From Lentisphaeria bacterium (GTDB taxonomy: Bacteria > Verrucomicrobiota > Lentisphaeria > Oligosphaerales > JAFGRS01), in NCBI GenBank assembly GCA_016935045.1, contig JAFGRS010000856.1, positions 1 to 5,184 on the forward strand: 5,184 nucleotides of DNA. Reading direction: 5' to 3'. The position numbers and the translations under genes were made by a program. The notes below the pieces were generated by a model, which saw nothing but the letters and a program-made list of their open reading frames with translations, was not told the origin of the DNA and did no database searches. The number at the start of each line of letters is the position of its first letter. Within the stretch, counting starts at the first letter, position 1. Positions 1 to 5,184 of this stretch are shown here, piece by piece.

Positions 1-138
1 GACGGGTCGTCGCGGGGGGCCTGTTTTCCGGCCGTGGCGGGGCTGGGCTGTCCGGAAAACGCCTCCCCCTCCCGCCCTGACGGGTCGTCGCGGGGGGCCT
101 GTTTTCCGGCCGTGGCGAGGCTGGGCTGTCCGGAAAAC
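1..138. repeat. Two-copy tandem repeat with inverted arms, period 78
   Basis: Bases 1-60 and 79-138 are the same 60-base sequence with one difference (G at 40, A at 118). They are separated by an 18-base pyrimidine-rich linker at 61-78. Each copy contains a perfect 9-base inverted repeat, GTTTTCCGG at 23-31 and 101-109 facing CCGGAAAAC at 52-60 and 130-138, around a 20-base GC-rich centre. The first copy begins exactly at the window edge, so the array may extend to the left. TTTTCCGGCC recurs once more at 231-240 without the rest of the unit. The arms would form a stem-loop in RNA or single-stranded DNA, but no T-run follows, so it is not a typical intrinsic terminator. I do not recognise the family. 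Confidence 0.9.
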
Positions 139-527
139 GGGGGGGGCGCCGGCAGGATGTTCTCGGGAGCCGTGAGGCGGGTGGCGGTTCTTCGATGAAT
201 CTGAGCCCGGTCGAAGGTGGCGCTGCGGTTTTTTCCGGCCCGGGAATGGTCTCAGCATCCTCTGTCGTCCTCACGATTGCGGTTCTGGTGTTCGGATTTC
301 GGAGCGTGGGGGCGAGGCCGACCCCAATACTGCTCACTTGGCGGAGCCCGGAATCGCCGCAGGACCTTCGGCCAGGCTCAGGTTCTGCGAGCGTGCGCCT
401 CCCACATTCTCAGAGTCCAGAGGGAACTGTATTGAGGCGAACCCACTCCATTCGTGGTTTTCCCGTGCATCGTGCAGGCCAGGGCTGGCCGCAGAAGGTC
501 ACGATACGCACGTCCCTGCGCGCGGCC

Positions 528-558
528 TTCGGGCAGGAATGGTCGGAGCGGCTATAGT
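528..558 (+). promoter_or_regulatory. Possible sigma-70-type promoter for the nadD operon
   Basis: TATAGT at 553-558 is a good match to a -10 hexamer and stands out in GC-rich sequence. The only upstream hexamer resembling a -35 box is TTCGGG at 528-533, which is weak and 19 bases away. If real, transcription would start near 565 and leave an untranslated leader of roughly 317 bases before nadD. A single hexamer match is thin evidence. Confidence 0.22.
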
Positions 559-720
559 ATCGGGTGTTGTACGGGTCCCCGGGCGATGCTCACGCCGACG
601 CCGGCAGCCACGGGGGCCGCTCCAGCCGGGGCCTCGCGGAACCGGGGTTTCCCGGACCGGGCGCTGGGAAGGCACGCATGACGGTCAGGATCGCCGCAAC
701 CGAGTCCGAGATGGCCCGAC

Positions 721-740
721 GGTCCGGCGCCCCCCGGACC
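721..740 (+). other. Perfect 7-bp hairpin in the nadD leader
   Basis: GGTCCGG at 721-727 is exactly complementary to CCGGACC at 734-740, with a 6-base loop CGCCCC. It lies about 140 bases upstream of nadD in a non-coding stretch. It is one of several stable inverted repeats in the proposed leader. No T-run follows, so it is unlikely to be an intrinsic terminator by itself. Confidence 0.45.
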
Positions 741-746
741 ACGGGC

Positions 747-791
747 GGTCGCCATCCGGAGTCCCGTCCCGAGGCAGGTCGCCACTCGGAG
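747..791. repeat. Imperfect 15-base direct repeat, spacing 30
   Basis: GGTCGCCATCCGGAG at 747-761 and GGTCGCCACTCGGAG at 777-791 match at 13 of 15 positions and start exactly 30 bases apart. They could be paired protein-binding sites or the trace of a local duplication. In such GC-rich sequence chance is also possible. Confidence 0.35.
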
Positions 792-824
792 GCGGAGCTT
801 CCCGGCCGGGGCTATGTGGACTCC

Positions 825-858
825 AGGGAGACGCCTCCCTCCGTGCGGCGCCGCACGG
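825..858 (+). promoter_or_regulatory. Two adjacent hairpins just upstream of nadD, including an 18-bp perfect palindrome
   Basis: AGGGAG at 825-830 pairs with CTCCCT at 835-840 around a 4-base loop. Immediately after it, CCGTGCGGCGCCGCACGG at 841-858 is a perfect palindrome that as RNA folds into a 7-bp stem with a GCGC loop. The pair ends 16 bases before the GGAGG ribosome binding site of nadD. The position suits control of translation or transcript stability. As duplex DNA the palindrome could equally be an operator for a dimeric repressor. No known motif is recognised. Confidence 0.4.
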
Positions 859-874
859 CTCCACGGGACCCACT

Positions 875-879
875 GGAGG
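875..879 (+). promoter_or_regulatory. Ribosome binding site of nadD
   Basis: GGAGG at 875-879, continued by GG at 880-881, precedes nadD. It is only two bases from the ATG at 882 but eight bases from the in-frame TTG at 888. The spacing therefore favours TTG as the working start, or a mixture of both. The choice changes the protein by only two N-terminal residues. Confidence 0.6.
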
Positions 880-881
880 GG

Positions 882-1544
882 ATGCCCTTGGCCAGGCCTA
901 CCCGTCTGGCCGTTTTCGGGGGTTCCTTCGACCCCATCCACAACGGGCACCTGGCGCTGGCCCAGGCGGTGGTCGAGGCCGCCCATGCCGACGAAGTTCT
1001 GTTCGTGCCCGCCCTGCGGCCGCCCCACAAGAAGAGTCGTCGGCTGACCGCCGGGGAGCATCGTCTTGAGATGCTCCGTCTGGCCATCGAGCCCTTTCCG
1101 GCCTTCAGTGTCTCCGACATCGAGCTGCGGCGCGAGGAGGGCTACTCGTACACCTTCGACACGATGACCGTGCTCCGGCGTGTTTTTCCCGAGCCGGACC
1201 TGGCGTTTCTGATGGGCATGGACAGCCTGGCGGAACTGCACAAGTGGCATCGGGCGGGGGAACTCGTGCAGCATTTCGACTTCATCGTGTATCCGCGGCC
1301 CGGGGTTGCCTGTCCGAGTCTGGCGGAGCTTTCGGATCGTTTTGGGACGCGCAACGCGCGGACGCTGCTTGCCGCCGTCAAGGCGGATCTGCCGCAGTTC
1401 ACGATTTCGGCTTCCCAGGTCCGCCAGATCCGGGCCCGGGGCGTTGACATCGGCTCCTGTTGCCCCGCCGAGGTGTGCCGCTATATTGAGGTCCATGGCC
1501 TGTATCTCCCCGAAGCCACCCCTGGCCGCATGGATGAGGTGTAA
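882..1544 (+). CDS. nadD: Nicotinate-nucleotide adenylyltransferase
   Basis: NadD transfers AMP from ATP to nicotinate mononucleotide, giving deamido-NAD in cytoplasmic NAD synthesis. The 220-residue product is a full-length member of the nucleotidyltransferase family. It has the nucleotide-binding motif GGSFDPIHNGH at residues 13-23, PPHK at 47-50, GMDSLAELHKWHR at 112-124 and the C-terminal ISASQVRQIRARG at 175-187 (usually ISSTxIR), followed by a typical VCRYIEVHGLYL ending at 198-209. ATG 882 is the conventional start. TTG 888, two codons later, sits at better distance from GGAGG at 875. The open frame continues upstream to 564, but that part is low-complexity and matches nothing expected in NadD. 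The gene ends in TAATG, so its stop overlaps the rsfS start by one base, pointing to a coupled operon. Its function is confident from the motifs and the neighbour. Confidence 0.96.
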   Translation: MPLARPTRLAVFGGSFDPIHNGHLALAQAVVEAAHADEVLFVPALRPPHKKSRRLTAGEHRLEMLRLAIEPFPAFSVSDIELRREEGYSYTFDTMTVLRRVFPEPDLAFLMGMDSLAELHKWHRAGELVQHFDFIVYPRPGVACPSLAELSDRFGTRNARTLLAAVKADLPQFTISASQVRQIRARGVDIGSCCPAEVCRYIEVHGLYLPEATPGRMDEV

Positions 1545-1960
1545 TGGTTCAGGATGTGACGGCGATCCAGACGGACGACACGCAAGCCTTGGCGCGCCGG
1601 TGCGTCAGCATCTGCGAGGAGCGCAAAGCCGAAGACGTCATCCTTTTCGATGTGCGTTCTTCCAGCATTCTGGCCGACTACTACCTGATCTGCACGGGGA
1701 CCTCCGTTCCCCACATCAACGCCATTGTCGCCCATCTCAAGCGGGACCTGGCCGCGGAAGGCATTCTGCCGCGCGGTCACGACGGGGATGCGGCCAGCCA
1801 GTGGGTGGTCCTGGATTACGGCGTCCTGTTGGTTCACGTCATCGCTCCGGAACGGCGGGGCTTCTACCGCATCGAGGAGCTGTGGAACCTGAGCAACGTC
1901 GTGTACCGGGGCGGGCAGGGGGCCCCCGCGGCCGATGCGGCGCCGGTCCGCCAGTCCTGA
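1544..1960 (+). CDS. rsfS: Ribosome silencing factor RsfS
   Basis: RsfS (RsfA, formerly DUF143/YbeB, Iojap-like) binds ribosomal protein uL14 on the large subunit and prevents 30S-50S joining, lowering translation when nutrients are scarce. The 138-residue product carries the family core: VILFDVRSSSILADYYLICTG at 32-52, a central helix at about 57-72, QWVVLDYG at 86-93, LVHVIAPERRGFYRIEELW at 96-114. Residue 94 is Val where the family commonly has Asp (LDYGD), a small oddity. Residues 115-138 form a polar, Ala-rich tail beyond the conserved fold. The ATG overlaps the nadD stop, and GAGG at 1536-1539 lies four bases ahead, so translation is probably coupled to nadD. The nadD-rsfS order is common in bacteria and supports both calls. 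Confidence 0.95.
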   Translation: MVQDVTAIQTDDTQALARRCVSICEERKAEDVILFDVRSSSILADYYLICTGTSVPHINAIVAHLKRDLAAEGILPRGHDGDAASQWVVLDYGVLLVHVIAPERRGFYRIEELWNLSNVVYRGGQGAPAADAAPVRQS

Positions 1961-1962
1961 TC

Positions 1963-4900
1963 GTGGGCACGACGGGCCAGGGGCGTTCGGGAGGCGTGTG
2001 TCTGTCCCATGCCGGTTGGCCAACCTGGACGGCACTGCCCGGCAGCCGACGGACGATACCCACGCAGGAGGTTCCCCTCCTGGCGCAGACCGACGTGCTG
2101 GTTCTGGGAGGCGGGCTCCCCGCGGTGGCCGCCGCGCTGTCCGCCCGGCAGGCTGGCGCGGCGGTCTTTCTGGCCGCGCCGCGGCCCTATCTGGGCGAGG
2201 ATTTGTGCGCCACGCTGCGGCTCTGGCATGACGGCGCGCAGGCGCCGGACGGGGCCCTGACCGCGGCCATCTTCGCGGGCGGCAATCCGGCGGCCCCGGC
2301 GCGGGTGAAGCGAGTCCTGGCGGAGGCCCTGCTGCAGGAGAGCATTCCCTTCGTTCTGACCGCCTGTCCCCTGGATCTCCTGGTGGACCGGGACGGGGCT
2401 CCCGCAGGCGTGGTTCTGGCCACACGCTCCGGGCTCGCCGCCGTATCCGCCAAGGTCGTTGTGGACGCGGGCGCATGGGCCTTCGCGGCGCGGCCCTTCC
2501 CGCCCACCGCGGCGTCCGGGGATGCTCCCGCGTTTTGGGCGGAGCGCATCATCCTCGCGGCCACGGCATCCCATGTCCCCCATAGCGAGCGACGGATCCC
2601 ACTCGGCAACGGCGGCGGGAATCTGGCGTACCATGTGACGCGGCTGCCTATCCCGGCATGGCCGGAGACCTGGGCTCAGTTTGCGGAGATCGAGAACGCG
2701 TGCCGCGAAGCGACCTTCGCTCCGGGCCAGCTCCGGGCTTCCGAGCACATTGTTCTGCGCCGGGCCCTGGAGGCGGGCAAGCCCCCAAGCGCAGTCTCCA
2801 TGGCGCCGCACAGCCAGGATCCCGCGGCGGCGCAACCCATGCAGAGGCTGTACCTGCTCGGCGACCGCGGGGTTGGAGCCGCGGAAACCCCTCCCGACGG
2901 GCGTGATCCCGGGGAGACGGAGAGCCTGGCCGGCCGCACGGGCCGGATCGCCGCCGAAGCTGCGCATTCCCTGCCTCGGGAGTCCCCTGTCGGCTTCCCG
3001 CCGCGCGCCGGGATCCAGGCGGCCGCGCCGGCGGGATCCCTGCATGCCTTGCCGCACGCGATGTCTCCGCCACGGCCGCCGGGGCAGACCCTTGCCCTGG
3101 GGGAGAGCCGCCTGCCGGTGCTGGCGCAGGCCGACGTGGTCGTGGTGGGCGGGGGTACCACCGGCGCCTGTGCCGCCATCGCGGCGGCTGAGGAGGGGGT
3201 CCGCACGCTCGTGATCGAGTACCAGGACGGCCTCGGCGGGACAGGCACACTCGGGCTCATCGGGCGCCCCTATCACGGTCGCGTGGCCGGGTTCAGCCGT
3301 CGGGTTCCCTTCCCGGACGGAGGTTTCACGACGCATGACAAGATGGAGTGGTTCCGGCGGGAGATTCGCGGTGCCGGCGGCGAGGTCTGGTTTTCGACCC
3401 TTGCCTTTGGCGTGGTGCGCGAAGGGGACACGGTGACCGGCGTGGCGGTGGCGACGCCCTGGGGTGCGGGGGTCGTCCTGGCCTCGGTCGTCGTCGATGG
3501 CACGGGGAATGCCGATCTTGCGGCGGCGGCCGGTGCTCAGTGCCTGTACGGCGAGGGCGCGGCCGACGTCGCCATGCAGGGTGCGGGGTTGCCCATCCGC
3601 CCGCCCGGGACGAGCAACGTCAACACGGACTACCTTCTCGTGGACGAATCGGACCTTGGCGACGTCACCCGGGCGTTGGTGGGTGCCACCCTGACCTTGC
3701 CACCCACGGCCTTCGACCTCGGCAGCCTGATCCAGACGCGGGAGAGACGGCGCGTTGTCGGCGACCACATGCTCACCTACCTGGACCAACTGGCAGGACG
3801 CACCTATCCCGACAGCATCGTGCTCTCCGCCAGCGACTACGATGCGCATGGCTATCCCACGGAACCCATTTTCGCCCTGATTCCGCACGACGCCGAGACC
3901 CTGAAGCGCAACCACCCGGCCCCGGGCGGGACATGCTACACCCCCTACCGCTGCCTGCTGCCCCGGGGTGTCGAGGGAATGCTGGTCACCGGTCTCGGCA
4001 TCAGCATGCACCGCGATGCCTCGGCCATGGTGCGCATGCAGCGCGACCTCCACAACCAGGGGTACGCCGCCGGAGTCGCTGCCGCCATGGCTGTGCGGCA
4101 GGGTTGCTCCCCGCGCCACATCGATGTGCGCGAACTCCAGAAGCGCCTCGTCCAGGCCGGCAACATCCCGGCCGACGTCCTGGAACACGCCGATTCGTTC
4201 CCGCTGTCCCCGGAGAGGGTGCGTCAGGCGAGCCGGGACCTCCTTCTCGACGGGACGGCCCAACGGGACGCGGTCTGCCGTGCGCTGGCCATGGTCCTGA
4301 CCCATGCGGAGGCGTCTCGGCCTCATCTCCTGGAGTTGCACGCAACCGCCTCGGGGGACGTTCGCCTGCTCCTGGCCAAGACCATTGCCGTGCTGGGCTG
4401 CGCGGATCCGGTGCCGGAGCTGATCGGGGCGCTCGAAGGGGCGTCCGGGTGGGAGCCGAGGGTCCTGCAGGGAAGCATGGCGGAGTATGCTCATCTGCCC
4501 ACGCCGGTGGACGGCATCATCACCGCTCTGGGATATGCCCGGGACCGACGGGCACTCCCTGCCTTGCTGGCCAGGCTTGCCGCCCTCGACGCAGAGGTCA
4601 CCCTCTCCCACCATCGGGCCCTCGCCCTGGCCCTCGAACGCCTGGCCGATCCGCAGGCGGCAGAACCCCTGGCCCGGATCCTGCGCAAGCCCGGGATGGG
4701 GGGACATGCCCTCACCCGGATCACGCCGCTGTATGACAAACCCGCGGACAGGCGCCGGCGCCTCGAAGCCCTGCGGGAGATCACCCTCGCCCGTGCCCTG
4801 TTCCGCTGCGGCGACTGGCAGGGACTCGGTGCGGCAACCCTCGAATCCTACACCCACGATCTGCGGGGCCTCTTCGCGCGCCACGCCGCGGCGGTCCTGC

Positions 4901-4974
4901 ACGTCCCGCCCGCCGGCCCCAGTGGAATGCGCGCACCGGGCCCCGACCCCACCACCCCGTTCCGGGAGCCGTAG
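1963..4974 (+). CDS. Two-module FAD-dependent oxidoreductase-like protein with C-terminal HEAT-like repeats
   Basis: The product, about 1003 residues from GTG 1963, is probably a flavoenzyme of the FAD_oxidored type (PF12831-like); its substrate is unknown. Module 1 (about 37-310) starts LAQTDVLVLGGGLPA and has YLGEDLCATLRLW at 76-88 and LYLLG at 296-300. Module 2 (about 383-735) starts LAQADVVVVGGGTTG, with GxGxxG at 396-401, the ribose-binding acid Glu419, VVVDGTGNAD at 509-518 and the C-terminal FAD segment YRCLLPRGVEGMLVTG at 662-677 followed by a Q-x-Y-AAG helix. Module 1 has Ala54, Ala72 and DAGAW at the equivalent sites, so FAD binding there is doubtful. From about 749 to 960 the chain is helical, Leu/Ala-rich and HEAT-like (for example 805-826, 852-873, 886-908). 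A Pro-rich tail ends it. No signal peptide or membrane segment is evident. The start is uncertain: no suitable ATG is in frame. GTG 1963 lies two bases after the rsfS stop but lacks a ribosome binding site; GTG 1996 and CTG 2080 (after AGGAGG at 2066-2071) are alternatives. Confidence 0.82.
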   Translation: MGTTGQGRSGGVCLSHAGWPTWTALPGSRRTIPTQEVPLLAQTDVLVLGGGLPAVAAALSARQAGAAVFLAAPRPYLGEDLCATLRLWHDGAQAPDGALTAAIFAGGNPAAPARVKRVLAEALLQESIPFVLTACPLDLLVDRDGAPAGVVLATRSGLAAVSAKVVVDAGAWAFAARPFPPTAASGDAPAFWAERIILAATASHVPHSERRIPLGNGGGNLAYHVTRLPIPAWPETWAQFAEIENACREATFAPGQLRASEHIVLRRALEAGKPPSAVSMAPHSQDPAAAQPMQRLYLLGDRGVGAAETPPDGRDPGETESLAGRTGRIAAEAAHSLPRESPVGFPPRAGIQAAAPAGSLHALPHAMSPPRPPGQTLALGESRLPVLAQADVVVVGGGTTGACAAIAAAEEGVRTLVIEYQDGLGGTGTLGLIGRPYHGRVAGFSRRVPFPDGGFTTHDKMEWFRREIRGAGGEVWFSTLAFGVVREGDTVTGVAVATPWGAGVVLASVVVDGTGNADLAAAAGAQCLYGEGAADVAMQGAGLPIRPPGTSNVNTDYLLVDESDLGDVTRALVGATLTLPPTAFDLGSLIQTRERRRVVGDHMLTYLDQLAGRTYPDSIVLSASDYDAHGYPTEPIFALIPHDAETLKRNHPAPGGTCYTPYRCLLPRGVEGMLVTGLGISMHRDASAMVRMQRDLHNQGYAAGVAAAMAVRQGCSPRHIDVRELQKRLVQAGNIPADVLEHADSFPLSPERVRQASRDLLLDGTAQRDAVCRALAMVLTHAEASRPHLLELHATASGDVRLLLAKTIAVLGCADPVPELIGALEGASGWEPRVLQGSMAEYAHLPTPVDGIITALGYARDRRALPALLARLAALDAEVTLSHHRALALALERLADPQAAEPLARILRKPGMGGHALTRITPLYDKPADRRRRLEALREITLARALFRCGDWQGLGAATLESYTHDLRGLFARHAAAVLHVPPAGPSGMRAPGPDPTTPFREP

Positions 4975-5001
4975 GTGGAGCCGTTCGGCCCCTCCCACCC
5001 C

Positions 5002-5100
5002 CGTACCTGCCGACACCCCCATGCGCACAGGCCGGCCAGCGGCCGCACCGTTGAAGTCCAGTGGCCGCGGGACGCGGCCGCTCCGTGCCGGTCAGGTACG
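5002..5100 (+). other. Nested palindromic structure with two competing inner hairpins
   Basis: CGTACCTG at 5002-5009 is exactly complementary to CAGGTACG at 5093-5100. The pairing continues to 5012/5089 if T5092 is bulged. Inside it GCAC at 5025-5028 faces GTGC at 5085-5088, and AGCGGCCGC at 5038-5046 faces GCGGCCGCT at 5074-5082. The same 3' arm can instead pair with 5060-5069 (10 pairs, one G-U, 3-base loop), so the two inner forms exclude each other. It begins 28 bases after the flavoprotein stop. It may be a transcript-end structure, a small structured RNA or a palindromic repeat element. No family is recognised. Confidence 0.45.
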
Positions 5101-5102
5101 CC

Positions 5103-5164
5103 CGGCATCAGCGGCGCGAGGTACGAGCGTCCGCCTGCATGCCGTTGTTCGCATTCGTTTCTTT
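5103..5164 (+). terminator. Possible intrinsic terminator of the operon
   Basis: CGGCAT at 5103-5108 pairs with ATGCCG at 5139-5144. GCGG at 5111-5114 pairs inside it with CCGC at 5131-5134, and CGC at 5115-5117 with GCG at 5127-5129. The arm is followed by a T-rich stretch, 5145-5164, which is exceptional in this GC-rich region. The stem is interrupted and the T-run broken by G and C, so it is a weak terminator at best. Its place, about 130 bases after the last stop, suits transcription ending here. Confidence 0.3.
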
Positions 5165-5184
5165 CACCACGAAGGACACGAAGA
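5162..5184. repeat. Start of a CACGAAGGA-type short repeat, cut by the window edge
   Basis: CACGAAGGA at 5168-5176 is followed directly by CACGAAGA at 5177-5184, preceded by TTTCAC at 5162-5167. From general knowledge, strings of this kind (ACCACGAAGGACACGAAG) recur between genes in various environmental bacteria, including PVC lineages, and often lie at the start of GxxExxY-family genes, where they read as His-Glu-Gly-His-Glu. Only about two units are visible, so neither the array length nor a following gene can be judged. Confidence 0.5.

Larger units (their letters stand above)
139..881. other. Gene-poor region and probable leader of the nadD operon
   Basis: I see no convincing gene in these 743 bases. 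The open frames here are rich in Arg, Pro, Gly and Ser, overlap one another on both strands and show no family motif. The best of them, 195-557 on the + strand (120 codons), has a hydrophobic stretch at residues 19-35 but no good ribosome binding site and a less GC-biased third codon position than the genes downstream. The left half (about 240-480) looks less GC-rich than the rest. The right half (about 690-881) is very GC-rich and packed with short inverted repeats (721-740, 796-813, 825-840, 841-858). It could be a structured 5' leader, an unrecognised small RNA or simply decayed intergenic DNA. Confidence 0.6.
4975..5184. other. Non-coding 3' region after the flavoprotein gene
   Basis: No gene is supported in these 210 bases. 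The stretch contains a nested inverted-repeat structure (5002-5100), a hairpin with a T-rich tail (5103-5164) and the beginning of a short repeat at the right edge. GC content drops after about 5140. Confidence 0.7.

Noticed and set aside
1..138. CRISPR array
   Set aside because: Only two copies are seen, the unit is 60 bases and the 18-base linker is too short for a spacer. No cas gene is present.
195..557. Small + strand open frame of 120 codons with a hydrophobic stretch near its N terminus
   Set aside because: It has no good ribosome binding site, weaker third-position GC than the real genes, a basic low-complexity C-terminal half and no recognisable motif. Its TAG stop overlaps the putative -10 element. 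A real small secreted protein cannot be excluded.
564..881. Upstream extension of the nadD frame to ATG 564
   Set aside because: The extra 106 residues are Arg/Gly/Pro-rich low-complexity sequence not expected in NadD. The ribosome binding site and the family start lie at 875-890.
552..1496. Minus-strand open frame of 314 codons opposite nadD
   Set aside because: It is antisense to a gene with intact catalytic motifs, and its product is low-complexity.
1306..1962. Upstream part of the flavoprotein frame running through nadD and rsfS
   Set aside because: This stretch is the shadow of nadD and rsfS in another frame (Arg/Pro/His/Gly-rich), so the real start is placed after the rsfS stop.
1864..5028. 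Very long minus-strand open frame of 1054 codons opposite the flavoprotein gene
   Set aside because: It mirrors the codon pattern of a GC-rich + strand gene, where antisense stops are rare. Its product is Arg/Gly/Pro-rich with no family motif, while the + strand shows clear FAD motifs.
5002..5100. Integron attC site
   Set aside because: The outer arms lack the GTTRRRY/RYYYAAC core sites, and no integrase or cassette structure is present.

Overview
This is a GC-rich bacterial window of 5184 bases. It holds three genes on the + strand: nadD (NAD biosynthesis), rsfS (ribosome silencing factor) and a large protein of about 1000 residues with two FAD-oxidoreductase-like modules and a HEAT-like tail. 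The nadD-rsfS pair is a housekeeping pair widespread in bacteria, so it says little about lineage. A weak guess is the PVC superphylum (Planctomycetota, Verrucomicrobiota, Kiritimatiellota). It rests on high GC, a PF12831-like flavoprotein fused to HEAT-like repeats, and a CACGAAGGA-type repeat at the right edge that I associate with intergenic DNA in such genomes. No ribosomal RNA or other strong taxonomic marker is present.

Layout. Bases 1-138 carry two near-identical 60-base copies (period 78) of a repeat, each with perfect 9-base inverted arms GTTTTCCGG...CCGGAAAAC. Bases 139-881 hold no convincing gene. They contain a weak sigma-70-like -10 element near 553-558 and, closer to nadD, a run of strong hairpins including a perfect 18-base palindrome at 841-858. 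This looks like a long structured leader or an old intergenic region.

Bases 882-4974 look like one transcription unit. nadD ends in TAATG, which also starts rsfS. The rsfS stop is followed two bases later by a GTG in the frame of the flavoprotein gene. The flavoprotein start is unresolved because its frame has no suitable ATG. Bases 4975-5184 are non-coding. They hold a nested palindromic structure (5002-5100), a hairpin followed by a T-rich run (5103-5164, possible terminator) and the first units of a short repeat that runs off the window.

The first two genes are well supported: NadD adenylylates nicotinate mononucleotide for NAD synthesis, and RsfS binds ribosomal protein uL14 to block subunit joining when nutrients are scarce. 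The third gene is the unusual element. Its second module keeps the FAD-binding signatures, while its first module has lost three of them, suggesting a structural duplicate that no longer binds FAD. Its substrate is unknown, and any link to NAD metabolism or ribosome silencing is only positional.
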